From Geobacillus sp. 46C-IIa (GTDB taxonomy: Bacteria; Bacillota; Bacilli; Bacillales; Anoxybacillaceae): 16,000 bases of DNA. Positions 1-8,267 of this stretch are shown piece after piece. The stretch's first letter is position 1. Each line of letters begins with the position of its first letter. A program made the translations under genes and the position numbers. The stretch spans positions 3,152,001 to 3,168,000 of the forward strand of contig NZ_CP061474.1 of the NCBI RefSeq assembly GCF_014679505.1, given 5' to 3'. The notes under the pieces are model-generated. The model ran no database searches and was not told the DNA's origin. It saw only the letters and a program-made list of their open reading frames with translations.

Positions 1-104
1 CTGACAAATCCGCCTTGAAACATGGCGTATGAAAACAGGACAGCCGCTAAGAGCAACAAGCCGGCAAAAGCGAACCAATGGCGCCCATTCCGTTTCATCT
101 TCAT
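1..104 (-). CDS. DUF58-family membrane protein, N-terminal fragment (runs off the left edge)
   Basis: Reading leftwards from an ATG at 104 gives 34 residues starting MKMKRNGRHWFAFAG, followed by a hydrophobic segment (LLLLAAVLFSYAMF, about residues 16-29), after which the gene leaves the window. The ATG overlaps the TGA stop of the MoxR gene (ATGA), so the two are translationally coupled. Too little protein is visible to identify the family from sequence. The DUF58 call rests on context: MoxR ATPases of this type are usually followed by a DUF58 (von Willebrand-like) protein, as in B. subtilis yeaC-yeaD. A basic N-terminus followed by a membrane helix fits that family. The ATG at 98 is a possible alternative start. 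Confidence 0.6.
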   Translation of the reverse strand, partial: MKMKRNGRHWFAFAGLLLLAAVLFSYAMFQGGFV

Positions 105-1051
105 CGCCGTCCTTGCACCGGCACCGGCGTGCGGGCGATCAGTTGCGCAACAATCGTTGCTTCATCAAGCTTGTCCCATTTCGCTTCCGGCCGAACGAGC
201 AGACGGTGGGCGAGCACATGGGTGGCGAGCTGCTGCACATCATCAGGGATGACAAAATCGCGGCCGTGGATGAGCGCGTATGCCTGCGCCGCTTTCATCA
301 AGGCGGCCGACCCGCGCGGGCTGACGCCTAAATAGACAGCTTCATGCGCACGGCTTTGTTGGACGAGCCTAACGATGTATTCTTTCACGGTATCGCTCAC
401 ATGCACATCCGCTACCTTCCGCTGCAGCACAAGCAATTCATCAAGCGTCATCACCGGACCGATCTCCGCAAGCGGCTCCGTTTTTTCCAACCGGTTTAAC
501 ATCTCGATCTCCTCATCAACCGATGGATAGCCCATCTGCAACTTCAGCAAAAACCGATCCAGCTGCGCCTCAGGAAGCGGATACGTTCCTTCATATTCAA
601 TCGGGTTTTGTGTCGCCATGACAAAAAACGGCTGCGGCAGCGCCCGGGTGACGCCATCGACCGTCACGCTCCCTTCTTCCATCGCCTCAAGAAGCGCCGA
701 CTGCGTTTTCGGCGACGTCCGGTTGATTTCGTCAGCGAGTACGATATGGGCGACAATCGGTCCAGGTTTATACTCAAACTGCCGCTCTTTCGGGTTATAG
801 ACAGAAACGCCAATCACATCGCTCGGCAACAAATCCGGCGTAAATTGAATCCGTTTCAACTCAGCTTGAAACGATTTCGCCAGCGCGCGCACGAGCATCG
901 TCTTGCCGACGCCCGGCACGTCTTCAAGCAATACGTGCCCTTTCGCCAACAGCGCAGTTAAACTGAGCACAATCACTTGGCGTTTTCCAACAATGACTTG
1001 TTCTACATTGCGCACAACTTGTTCGAGTGTGGAAAGCAACGGTTCGTTCAT
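101..1051 (-). CDS. MoxR-family AAA+ ATPase (YeaC-like)
   Basis: 316 residues, the usual MoxR length. Seen: Walker A EDVPGVGKT (43-51), Walker B IVLADE (about 103-108), sensor-1 region ATQNP (146-150) and the EAQLDRF segment (about 161-167), followed by the helical lid domain. The start ATG at 1051 has AAAGGAG about 8 nt upstream. MoxR proteins are chaperone-like ATPases thought to help mature or insert metal or cofactor into partner proteins, usually a DUF58/VWA protein encoded next door. Here the gene overlaps the next gene by an ATGA, consistent with a MoxR-DUF58(-transglutaminase) operon like B. subtilis yeaC-yeaD-yebA. The substrate is unknown. It is divergent from the NRAMP-like gene; nothing in the sequence shows that the two are functionally linked. 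Confidence 0.93.
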   Translation of the reverse strand: MNEPLLSTLEQVVRNVEQVIVGKRQVIVLSLTALLAKGHVLLEDVPGVGKTMLVRALAKSFQAELKRIQFTPDLLPSDVIGVSVYNPKERQFEYKPGPIVAHIVLADEINRTSPKTQSALLEAMEEGSVTVDGVTRALPQPFFVMATQNPIEYEGTYPLPEAQLDRFLLKLQMGYPSVDEEIEMLNRLEKTEPLAEIGPVMTLDELLVLQRKVADVHVSDTVKEYIVRLVQQSRAHEAVYLGVSPRGSAALMKAAQAYALIHGRDFVIPDDVQQLATHVLAHRLLVRPEAKWDKLDEATIVAQLIARTPVPVQGRR

Positions 1052-1179
1052 TACATCAAACTCCTTTTATGGTGATAAATGGGACTTTTAGCGGTAGACA
1101 ATATCTAGTTTATACTATTAATATAATATCGAATATACACAACTTTTGGAATCGATTTGCAACGAAGGGGAGGAGAAAA
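1052..1179. promoter_or_regulatory. AT-rich divergent intergenic region between moxR and the NRAMP-like gene
   Basis: Both flanking genes start away from this 128-bp gap, so it must hold their promoters. An AT-rich core (1101-1140) contains a perfect TATAAT at 1122-1127 on the plus strand, but no good -35 box sits 16-18 nt upstream; the best match, TAGACA at 1095-1100, is 21 nt away. No palindrome resembling an MntR or Fur box was recognised. The NRAMP-like gene has a strong ribosome binding site, GGGGAGGAG, at 1167-1175. Confidence 0.35.
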
Positions 1180-2403
1180 ATGGGAAAATCGAAATGGACG
1201 ATGATCGGCCCCGGGTTGATCGTCGCCGCCACCGGGGTCGGCGCCGGGGACTTAGTCGCTGCTCTTGTTGCTGGAACAAACTACGGCCTTGTTTTCATGT
1301 GGGCGATTATCGTCGGGGCCGTGTTCAAATTTGTGCTGAATGAAGGAGTCGGGCGCTGGCATTTATTAAGTGGAAAAACGATTTTCGAAGGCTGGCAGTC
1401 GATGGGGAAATGGGCGTCCGTCTACTTTGGGGTGTATGCGATCATTTGGGGATTTGTTTACGGAGCAGCGGGCACATCATCGTGCGCGCTGGCGATGTCA
1501 GCGATGATCCCCTCGATCCCGCTTTGGGCGTGGGCGGTCATCCATGGCCTCGCCGGTTTTGCCATCACTTGGTCAGGACGGTTTCAGCTGTTCGAACGGG
1601 TGATGAACGTGCTCGTCGGGCTGATGTTTGTCACGGTGGTCGGCTCGGCGCTCCTTGTGTTGCCGCAGCTGGACGATCTTTGGCAAACCGCCGTTCCCGA
1701 TTTACCAAAAGGTTCGCTTTTGTATGCTCTCGGGTTAATTGGCGGCGTCGGCGGTTCGATTACGATGGCGTCGTACGGGTATTGGCTTCAGGAAAACGGC
1801 TGGAAAGGCCGCTCCTACGTATCGCCGATGCGTTATGATTCCGCCGTTGCCTATATCGTAACAGCAATTTTTACATTGTCGCTCCTTATTTTAGGGGCCG
1901 CACTTCTTTACGGAACGAATACGTCAATCAGCGGCGAACAAGGGCTCGTCTCATTCGCTTCCATTATGGGCGATGAGCTTCACCCGGCCGCCCGTTGGCT
2001 CTTTTTGCTTGGCTTTTGGTCGGCATCGTTTACCTCCGTCATCGGCGTTTGGAATGGCGTTTCCTATTTGTTTGCCGATTTTGTTCGCAACATGCGAAAA
2101 ACACCGGTTGGCACTGAGGCACTCAACCAATCGAGAGCGTTCCGCTTCTACGTCTTTTGGCTCACATTCCCGCCGATGCTCTTGCATTTTATCGGCAAAC
2201 CGGTTGGGCTCATTATTGTCTATGGAGCGCTCGGAGCGCTGTTTATGCCGTTTTTGGCTGTCACGCTGCTTTACTTGCTCAACTCCAAAAAAGCGCTTCC
2301 GGATGAAGGCCGGAATCATTGGCTGTCGAATGCGTTGCTCGCCCTATGTTTGGCGCTGTTTGCCGTCTTGTCGATGAATGAACTCATTCGCCTATTTGCT
2401 TAA
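1180..2403 (+). CDS. NRAMP-fold (SLC11-like) membrane transporter with non-canonical metal-site motifs
   Basis: 407 residues from the ATG at 1180, chosen because GGGGAGGAG lies directly upstream; the frame is open further 5' but has no such site. About 11 hydrophobic segments are visible. The start, GPGLIVAATGVGAGDLVAAL (residues 10-29), aligns with TM1 of NRAMP/MntH transporters, and GGSITMASYGYWL (191-203) with TM6. In classical NRAMPs, TM1 carries DPGN and TM6 carries MPH, which bind Mn2+ or Fe2+. Here these positions read GAGD (21-24) and MAS (196-198), so the first metal-binding Asp and the TM6 Pro and His are absent. The fold assignment is good, but transport of Mn2+ should not be assumed. 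It stands alone, divergent from moxR, and ends at a bidirectional terminator shared with fumC. Confidence 0.85.
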   Translation: MGKSKWTMIGPGLIVAATGVGAGDLVAALVAGTNYGLVFMWAIIVGAVFKFVLNEGVGRWHLLSGKTIFEGWQSMGKWASVYFGVYAIIWGFVYGAAGTSSCALAMSAMIPSIPLWAWAVIHGLAGFAITWSGRFQLFERVMNVLVGLMFVTVVGSALLVLPQLDDLWQTAVPDLPKGSLLYALGLIGGVGGSITMASYGYWLQENGWKGRSYVSPMRYDSAVAYIVTAIFTLSLLILGAALLYGTNTSISGEQGLVSFASIMGDELHPAARWLFLLGFWSASFTSVIGVWNGVSYLFADFVRNMRKTPVGTEALNQSRAFRFYVFWLTFPPMLLHFIGKPVGLIIVYGALGALFMPFLAVTLLYLLNSKKALPDEGRNHWLSNALLALCLALFAVLSMNELIRLFA

Positions 2404-2455
2404 TATTTGCCCCATGCAAAGCAGCCAGCTGGCGGCAGAAGGCTGTCTCAACAGG

Positions 2456-2491
2456 AAAACGCTCATCCCGATTCAAGGGATGAGCGTTTTT
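2456..2491. terminator. Bidirectional Rho-independent terminator between the NRAMP-like gene and fumC
   Basis: A perfect 14-bp inverted repeat, AAAACGCTCATCCC (2456-2469) and GGGATGAGCGTTTT (2477-2490), with a 7-nt loop. A-rich and T-rich ends give a U-tract in both directions. It lies between two converging genes and can serve both. Confidence 0.9.
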
Positions 2492-2537
2492 GGCCCACCT
2501 ATTCGCTCCCGTCTGATCTCCCCGTCGTTTTGTGCCA

Positions 2538-3908
2538 CTAAATCATCTTCTCCAGTCTCACCCATTCTTCGTACTGCTCCGCTGTCACATACCCGGTTTT
2601 CAATGCCGCTTCTTTCAGCGTCAATCCTTCGCGATGCGCAAGCTTAGCGATTTCCGCGGCTTTGTCATAGCCGATATGCGGGCTTAATGCCGTCACAAGC
2701 ATTAGCGAGCGGTCCACGTACTCTTTCATTTTCGTTTCGCTCGCCTCAAGCCCTTGGGCGCATCGCTCATCAAATGAGCGGATCGCATCGCCAAGCAGCT
2801 GCACGGACTGAACGGCGTTATAAGCAATGACCGGTTTGAACACGTTTAATTGAAAATTGCCTTGGCTTGCCGCAAAACCGATTGTGGCATCATTGCCAAA
2901 CACTTGCACGGCCACCATCGTCATCGCTTCACTTTGCGTCGGATTCACTTTGCCTGGCATAATTGAGCTGCCTGGTTCATTCGCCGGAATCGCGATTTCT
3001 CCAAGCCCGGAACGCGGCCCGCTTGCCAGCCAACGAATATCGTTAGCGATTTTCATCAAATCCGCAGCCAGCGCCTTCAACGCCCCATGGACGTATACGA
3101 TCTCATCATGGCTGGTCAGCGCGTGGAATTTGTTGGTTGCAGAGCGGAACGGGTAGCCGGTTTGAGCGTGCAGCTGTTTGGCGACTTGTTCGCCAAACGC
3201 TGGCGGCGCATTGAGCCCCGTGCCGACCGCCGTGCCGCCGATCGCCAAATCGAGCAGCTTGTCGGTCGCTTCGATGATCATCATCTTGCTTTTCTCAAGC
3301 ATCGTCCGCCACCCAGAAATCTCCTGTCCGAATGTGAGCGGCGTCGCATCTTGCAAGTGGGTGCGCCCGATTTTGATCGTCTTTCCATATTGGCGTTCTT
3401 TGGTTGCGAATGTCCCGATCAAACCATCAAGCGCTGGCAGGAGGTGCGTTTTGATTTTCGTGTATATAGCGATATGCATCACCGTCGGAAACGTGTCATT
3501 TGAGCTTTGCGACATGTTGACGTCATCGTTCGGGTGGATGCGTCCCTCGCCGTCACGAAGCAACTCGTTTGCCCTTCTCGCCACCACTTCATTGACGTTC
3601 ATATTCGTCTGTGTCCCGCTTCCCGTCTGCCAAACGACAAGCGGAAAATGCGCATCCCATCGGCCGGCCAAAATTTCATCGCACGCGGTCACAATCGCCC
3701 GTCTTTTCGCTTCACTCAGCTTCCCGGCTCGCTCATTGACAATGGCCGCGGCTTTTTTCAGCTCGGCATAGGCATAAATGAGTTCCAGCGGCATCGTTTC
3801 CTTGCCGATCCGGAAGTTTTGCCGGCTTCGCTCCGTCTGCGCTCCCCAGTATTTATCGGCCGGCACTCGCACTTCGCCGAGCGAGTCGCGTTCGATTCGT
3901 TCGTTCAT
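2538..3908 (-). CDS. fumC: Class II fumarate hydratase
   Basis: 456 residues, near the 460-465 typical of class II fumarases. It interconverts fumarate and malate in the TCA cycle as a cytosolic, iron-independent homotetramer. Seen: the superfamily signature [11 protein letters not shown] (313-323), which includes the mobile catalytic loop Ser; THLQDATP (183-190) with the active-site His184; and SSNDTFPT (about 135-142) in the substrate pocket. The N-terminus [13 protein letters not shown] and [12 protein letters not shown] are typical of fumarase rather than aspartase or argininosuccinate lyase. The start ATG at 3908 has AAGGAGGA (3916-3923) at good distance. It is a single-gene unit: divergent from the lipoprotein gene and convergent with the NRAMP-like gene. 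The B. subtilis counterpart is called citG or fumC. Confidence 0.95.
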   Translation of the reverse strand: MNERIERDSLGEVRVPADKYWGAQTERSRQNFRIGKETMPLELIYAYAELKKAAAIVNERAGKLSEAKRRAIVTACDEILAGRWDAHFPLVVWQTGSGTQTNMNVNEVVARRANELLRDGEGRIHPNDDVNMSQSSNDTFPTVMHIAIYTKIKTHLLPALDGLIGTFATKERQYGKTIKIGRTHLQDATPLTFGQEISGWRTMLEKSKMMIIEATDKLLDLAIGGTAVGTGLNAPPAFGEQVAKQLHAQTGYPFRSATNKFHALTSHDEIVYVHGALKALAADLMKIANDIRWLASGPRSGLGEIAIPANEPGSSIMPGKVNPTQSEAMTMVAVQVFGNDATIGFAASQGNFQLNVFKPVIAYNAVQSVQLLGDAIRSFDERCAQGLEASETKMKEYVDRSLMLVTALSPHIGYDKAAEIAKLAHREGLTLKEAALKTGYVTAEQYEEWVRLEKMI

Positions 3909-4026
3909 CGCGTTGTCCTCCTTTGCATCGACATCTCCATTACATTTTTATTCCCATTTTCAGGCGGATCAACGCAACGAAGCGGCTGAAAAGACGTCTA
4001 TATTTAAAAAAGGGAATGACTTGACA

Positions 4027-4449
4027 ATGAAGAAACGATGGGCCCTGCTTCTTATTTTGTTTCTATGGCTTTCCGGCTGTTCATTCGGTGATATCAAGCC
4101 GCCTACATTAACGTTGACCGTCAACGGCGAAAAGGTCGACCACCGGCTCGGGACTTATACGTGGTCGACAGGCCGGCGCGGAGTCGCCGTCGATGCCGCC
4201 GCCCCACCGCTGCTTGTCAAAGAACTCAAGCCCCATACCGCCGCTTCGGGGACAAAACTTCGCATCCAATTTGACTACCGCCCATCCACGCTCGAAGCCG
4301 GCGTATGGAGCGGCGGTGATGTCGACTGGCAGCCGGTGCAAAATGGAACGATCACGCTGCCGAAACAACAAGGCTCGTACATCTACGTCATTCACGCTGC
4401 TTGGAAAGAGGGAGACGCTATTTATGCGTTTCCTATCAACATTCAATAG
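4027..4449 (+). CDS. Small hypothetical lipoprotein
   Basis: 140 residues. The N-terminus MKKRWALLLILFLWLSGC is a signal peptide with lipobox L-S-G-C (residues 15-18), so the mature protein should be lipid-anchored at Cys18 on the outer face of the membrane. The remaining roughly 120 residues are rich in beta-forming stretches (TLTLTVNGEKV, IQFDYRP, GTITLPKQQGSYIYVIHAAW). This looks like a compact beta-sandwich domain, but I do not recognise a named family or function. The start is ambiguous: AAGGGA (4010-4015) lies 11 nt before ATG 4027 and 5 nt before an in-frame TTG at 4021, which would add two residues. It is a single-gene unit between fumC (divergent) and a strong terminator. Confidence 0.8.
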   Translation: MKKRWALLLILFLWLSGCSFGDIKPPTLTLTVNGEKVDHRLGTYTWSTGRRGVAVDAAAPPLLVKELKPHTAASGTKLRIQFDYRPSTLEAGVWSGGDVDWQPVQNGTITLPKQQGSYIYVIHAAWKEGDAIYAFPINIQ

Positions 4450-4477
4450 AAGGAGAACTTGCCTTTCTCTTTTCCCC

Positions 4478-4525
4478 AACAAGAAAAGGAACACCGGGAT
4501 CACTCTCGGTGTTCCTTTTCTTGTT
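4478..4525 (+). terminator. Long hairpin terminator after the lipoprotein gene
   Basis: A perfect 19-bp inverted repeat, AACAAGAAAAGGAACACCG (4478-4496) and CGGTGTTCCTTTTCTTGTT (4507-4525), with a 10-nt loop. The 3' arm is itself T-rich (CCTTTTCTTGTT), acting as the U-rich segment. It begins 29 nt after the lipoprotein stop. Confidence 0.8.
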
Positions 4526-4560
4526 ATGTTGTTGCTCACATTTCGCACCCTAACAGGGTT

Positions 4561-4590
4561 GAAAGAAAGGATTTTTCTTTCGTTTTTTTA
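4561..4590 (+). terminator. AT-rich hairpin followed by a T7 run, terminator-like
   Basis: GAAAGAAA (4561-4568) and TTTCTTTC (4574-4581) form an 8-bp stem with a 5-nt loop, followed by G and seven T (4583-4589). The shape fits a plus-strand terminator but the stem is weak. It may belong to the mobile-element scar rather than to a resident gene. Confidence 0.35.
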
Positions 4591-4610
4591 GAATCACTTT
4601 CTGACCAACA

Positions 4611-4650
4611 CAACGAGCGATGGCAATCCTTTTTTGACCATCGCTCGTTG
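4611..4650 (-). terminator. Hairpin at the 3' side of the transposase remnant
   Basis: A perfect 13-bp inverted repeat, CAACGAGCGATGG (4611-4623) and CCATCGCTCGTTG (4638-4650), with a 14-nt T-rich loop. It lies 13 nt beyond the original transposase stop (4663), where a terminator inside the insertion sequence would be expected. No long U-tract follows on either strand, so termination is uncertain. It could instead protect the insertion sequence from read-in transcription. Confidence 0.45.
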
Positions 4651-4662
4651 TTCCTTATTCCA

Positions 4663-5732
4663 TCAGACGTAAATCCCCTCGTCCATCCCTAATCCTTGCA
4701 GAATCCTTCGCTGCTCGTACGTGAGCAGTTGACCAAACGCGCGTTTGATTCGTCCATCCGGCAGTTCCAACAGGACGACCCTGACGTACCAAAACAATTG
4801 AAACATCGCTTGTCCCGTCGGTCGGGTCCGTTTCCGTCCTCCCGCCCCTTTAATGGGTGTTCCGGAGTGATGAACGGACGCACCCGGCGCTGAAAGACGC
4901 GGTAAATCGCCAAGGCCAACAGAAACAAATAGCCCAATCCCGCGACCCGTTCCGGTTTTTGGACGTCAATCGCATCCGTGAAAAACGGATCTTTCAAGAA
5001 AGAGAAGTTCATTTCCACCGACATTTGGCCTTTGTACAACTTCAAGATCTCTTTCGCATCCATCGGTTGCCCTTTCCATTCCTTCAGAACGGTCGTGACA
5101 AGGACAAACCGGGACGCTTTTCGTCTCGCCTGTTCCCACGCATCTTGATCGAATTCGACGTCAAGGCGCACAAGATACAGCGTCTTTGTCTCGGGTTCCG
5201 CCCCTTTTTTCGGTCGTCCGCGCCGTTTTTTCGGTTGCACGATCGCTTCGACCACGGCCTCCACCCGGTGAAACCGGGGGCGAAGGGACGCCTTGAGGGT
5301 CGCCAAGGCTTGTTCGACGTCTTCCCGGCAGGAGAAGGGATGACGCTCCCAACGGACTTGTTCCTCATGAAGAAGCTCCGCTTCTTGGTTTCGCTCTTTT
5401 TCGAGCGTCTTTCCTTTTCGTTGGTCGAGCGCGCTGGATTCAACGACGATCAACCGAACCGGATGCCCCTCATACGTCGATGTCGTTTCCCACACCCCGT
5501 AGGTGGCTCCGTTTTTCTCCGCGAAGGAGAATGGCTCGCTCCACAGCGTGTCTTGGGCATCCGCTTCGACCAGCGCGGTTTTGACGATCCGAAGCGAAGA
5601 AGGACCTCTTGTGATCAAAAAGGCGTTGGCGACCTTCGTTTGCGCCAGTGTGTCTTTCGTCATGGAGGCCGAATCGACCACATAAATCCATTCCTCTTCG
5701 ATCTTCGCCTGCTTCAGCTGTTTCTGTACTCG
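4663..5732 (-). pseudogene. IS1634-type (IS4 superfamily) transposase, 5'-truncated and frameshifted
   Basis: The minus strand encodes the back part of a DDE transposase. Seen: the second-Asp region WIYVVDSASMTKDTLAQTK, a Lys/Arg-rich RGRPKKG stretch, and the C-terminal YKGQMSVEMNFSFLK, which matches the IS4-type Y-(2)-x-(3)-E-(6)-K signature with its catalytic Glu. The N-terminal part, including the first catalytic Asp, is missing: at about 5732 the reading frame runs into integrase sequence from the opposite strand. Near the C-terminus a G is missing from a G-run (CCCC on the plus strand at 4845-4848). In the current frame the protein ends at 4689 with an unrelated tail. Adding one base restores AGGRKRTRPTGQAMFQLFWY and then a conserved-looking end, GRIKRAFGQLLTYEQRRIL, stopping at 4663. 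Two independent lesions make it non-functional. The family call is from remembered motif patterns. Confidence 0.85.
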
Positions 5733-5849
5733 GCAACTATGAACATTTATGCACATCTAACAAAAGATTGGGAAGAAAGAGCTTCACAGAAATTTAGCGA
5801 GCTCATGAGCAGCTTCATCAAAAAGTTGCGATTTTCGTGGTCAAAATAA
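5733..5849 (+). pseudogene. Tyrosine recombinase (integrase) C-terminal remnant
   Basis: Thirty-eight codons and a stop on the plus strand. They read ATMNIYAHLTKDWEERA and continue with an amphipathic tail, QKFSELMSSF, then a basic end. This is the classical end of phage/ICE integrases: the catalytic Tyr in the T-x-x-x-Y-x-H box (here the Y of NIYAHL) followed by a helix with A..KF.EL. The GH box and everything upstream are absent and replaced by antisense transposase sequence. The stop (5847-5849) sits directly beside the groEL terminator, where the end of an integrated element would lie. It cannot be functional alone. Confidence 0.75.
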
Positions 5850-5878
5850 AAAGAACACCGGGGAAAACCCCAGTGTTC
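5844..5878 (-). terminator. groESL operon terminator
   Basis: Read on the minus strand, GAACACTGGGG, a TTTT loop and CCCCGGTGTTC form an 11-bp stem with one T-G wobble (5853-5878), followed by TTTTTATTT (5844-5852). It lies 20 bp after the groEL stop. Confidence 0.92.
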
Positions 5879-5898
5879 CAACGGATTAAAAGCGCTGA

Positions 5899-7527
<1,629 letters not shown>

Positions 7528-7622
7528 TTACCTCCTTATGAATTGGTTAAACCGCATGCAAATAGGTTAATGATAAACTAGTTAAGTATGTTTTCGGAAT
7601 GTTTATGTGATGAACGCATACA

Positions 7623-7907
7623 TTAGCCAATGACGGCTAAAATGTCGCTTTCGCGCAAAATTAAGTATTCCTTGCCGTCGTATTTGACTTCCGTGCCGGC
7701 ATATTTCGAGAAGATGATGCGGTCGCCGACTTCGACTTCCGGCGCAACGCGTTGGCCGTTATCGAGCACACGGCCTGTACCGACAGCCACAACGCGGCCT
7801 TCTTGCGGTTTTTCTTTGGCCGTATCCGGCAGCACGATACCGCTAGCCGTTTTTTCTTCGGTTTCTACGACTTCAATGACAATGCGATCGCCTAATGGCT
7901 TCAACAC
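7623..7907 (-). CDS. groES: 10-kDa co-chaperonin GroES
   Basis: 94 residues from a GTG start at 7907, matching the family's usual 94 and start MLKPLGDR. The in-frame TTG at 7914-7916 cannot be the start because it abuts the ribosome binding site AAGGAGG (7917-7923); the GTG is 9 nt from it. Seen: the GroES beta-barrel, the mobile loop [21 protein letters not shown] that contacts GroEL, and the end [14 protein letters not shown]. It caps the GroEL ring in an ATP-dependent manner. It is the first gene of the groESL operon, under a sigma-A-type promoter overlapped downstream by CIRCE. Confidence 0.97.
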   Translation of the reverse strand: MLKPLGDRIVIEVVETEEKTASGIVLPDTAKEKPQEGRVVAVGTGRVLDNGQRVAPEVEVGDRIIFSKYAGTEVKYDGKEYLILRESDILAVIG

Positions 7908-7946
7908 GGGAAACAACCTCCTTAACGATAGTTTTCGCCGTTCTTA

Positions 7947-7973
7947 TTAGCACTCATCATTATTGAGTGCTAA
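7947..7973. promoter_or_regulatory. CIRCE operator (HrcA binding site)
   Basis: A perfect match to the CIRCE consensus: TTAGCACTC (7947-7955), a 9-nt spacer, GAGTGCTAA (7965-7973). HrcA repressor binds this inverted repeat and is released on heat stress when GroEL is titrated by unfolded proteins. It lies 40 bp before the groES start and directly after the -10 box, in the transcript leader. Confidence 0.98.
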
Positions 7974-7983
7974 CACACTTATA

Positions 7984-8012
7984 ATATTAATGAACTTCTC
8001 TCAGTTTTGCAA
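7984..8012 (-). promoter_or_regulatory. Sigma-A-type promoter of groESL
   Basis: On the minus strand, -35 TTGCAA (8007-8012), a 17-nt spacer and -10 TAATAT (7984-7989). Transcription should start about 7 nt further on, at or just before the CIRCE element, so bound HrcA would block it. Confidence 0.8.
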
Positions 8013-8206
8013 GTAGGAAATACAAAAAAATAACTGTTTTTCTTTAATGCGAGAAGAAAGGATAAAATGAGCTGAACAGCTGTCAATCCCAAGGTCGGCC
8101 GGCCGGTACGAAACCCGTTTTCATTATTGCACATTTCTAAAATCAATAAACAGCGCTGGGCAATTTTTTTGTGGCGGTCGTGCCAACCTCGGCCGACGCG
8201 CTTTTC
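8013..8206. other. Non-coding gap between the groESL and ydiL-like promoters
   Basis: About 190 bp with no supportable gene on either strand; short ATG frames end within a few codons. It holds a GC palindrome, CGGCCGGCCG (about 8095-8106), an 8-bp inverted match to it (GTCGGCCG near 8095 and CGGCCGAC near 8190) and a T7 run at about 8164-8170. None of these assembles into a convincing terminator or riboswitch. Confidence 0.5.
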
Positions 8207-8235
8207 TTATCATTTCGCCAAACATGTGCTACAAT
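8207..8235 (+). promoter_or_regulatory. Sigma-A-type promoter of the ydiL-ydiK-like operon
   Basis: -35 TTATCA (8207-8212), a 17-nt spacer and -10 TACAAT (8230-8235). It lies 32 bp upstream of the first start codon. Confidence 0.65.
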
Positions 8236-8267
8236 ACGGATATATTTGAATAAAGGGGTAAGAAGAT

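Noticed and set aside
1951..2319. A 122-codon minus-strand frame inside the NRAMP-like gene
   Set aside because: Shadow of a membrane-protein gene; charged nonsense with no family pattern and no ribosome binding site.
4478..4650. The two long hairpins as terminal inverted repeats of an insertion sequence
   Set aside because: Each is a self-contained palindrome rather than two matching ends flanking the transposase, and the other end of the element has been lost. The true end of the insertion sequence cannot be placed.
4857..5849. A 330-codon plus-strand open frame opposite the transposase
   Set aside because: Most of it is the antisense shadow of the transposase reading frame. Only its last 38 codons show real protein character, and these are annotated as the integrase remnant.
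8095..8170. Riboswitch or small RNA in the gap upstream of the CPBP protease gene
   Set aside because: There is a GC palindrome and a T-run, but no matching stem ahead of the T-run and no known riboswitch core. The ydiL-like promoter lies downstream of it, so it would not be part of that transcript.
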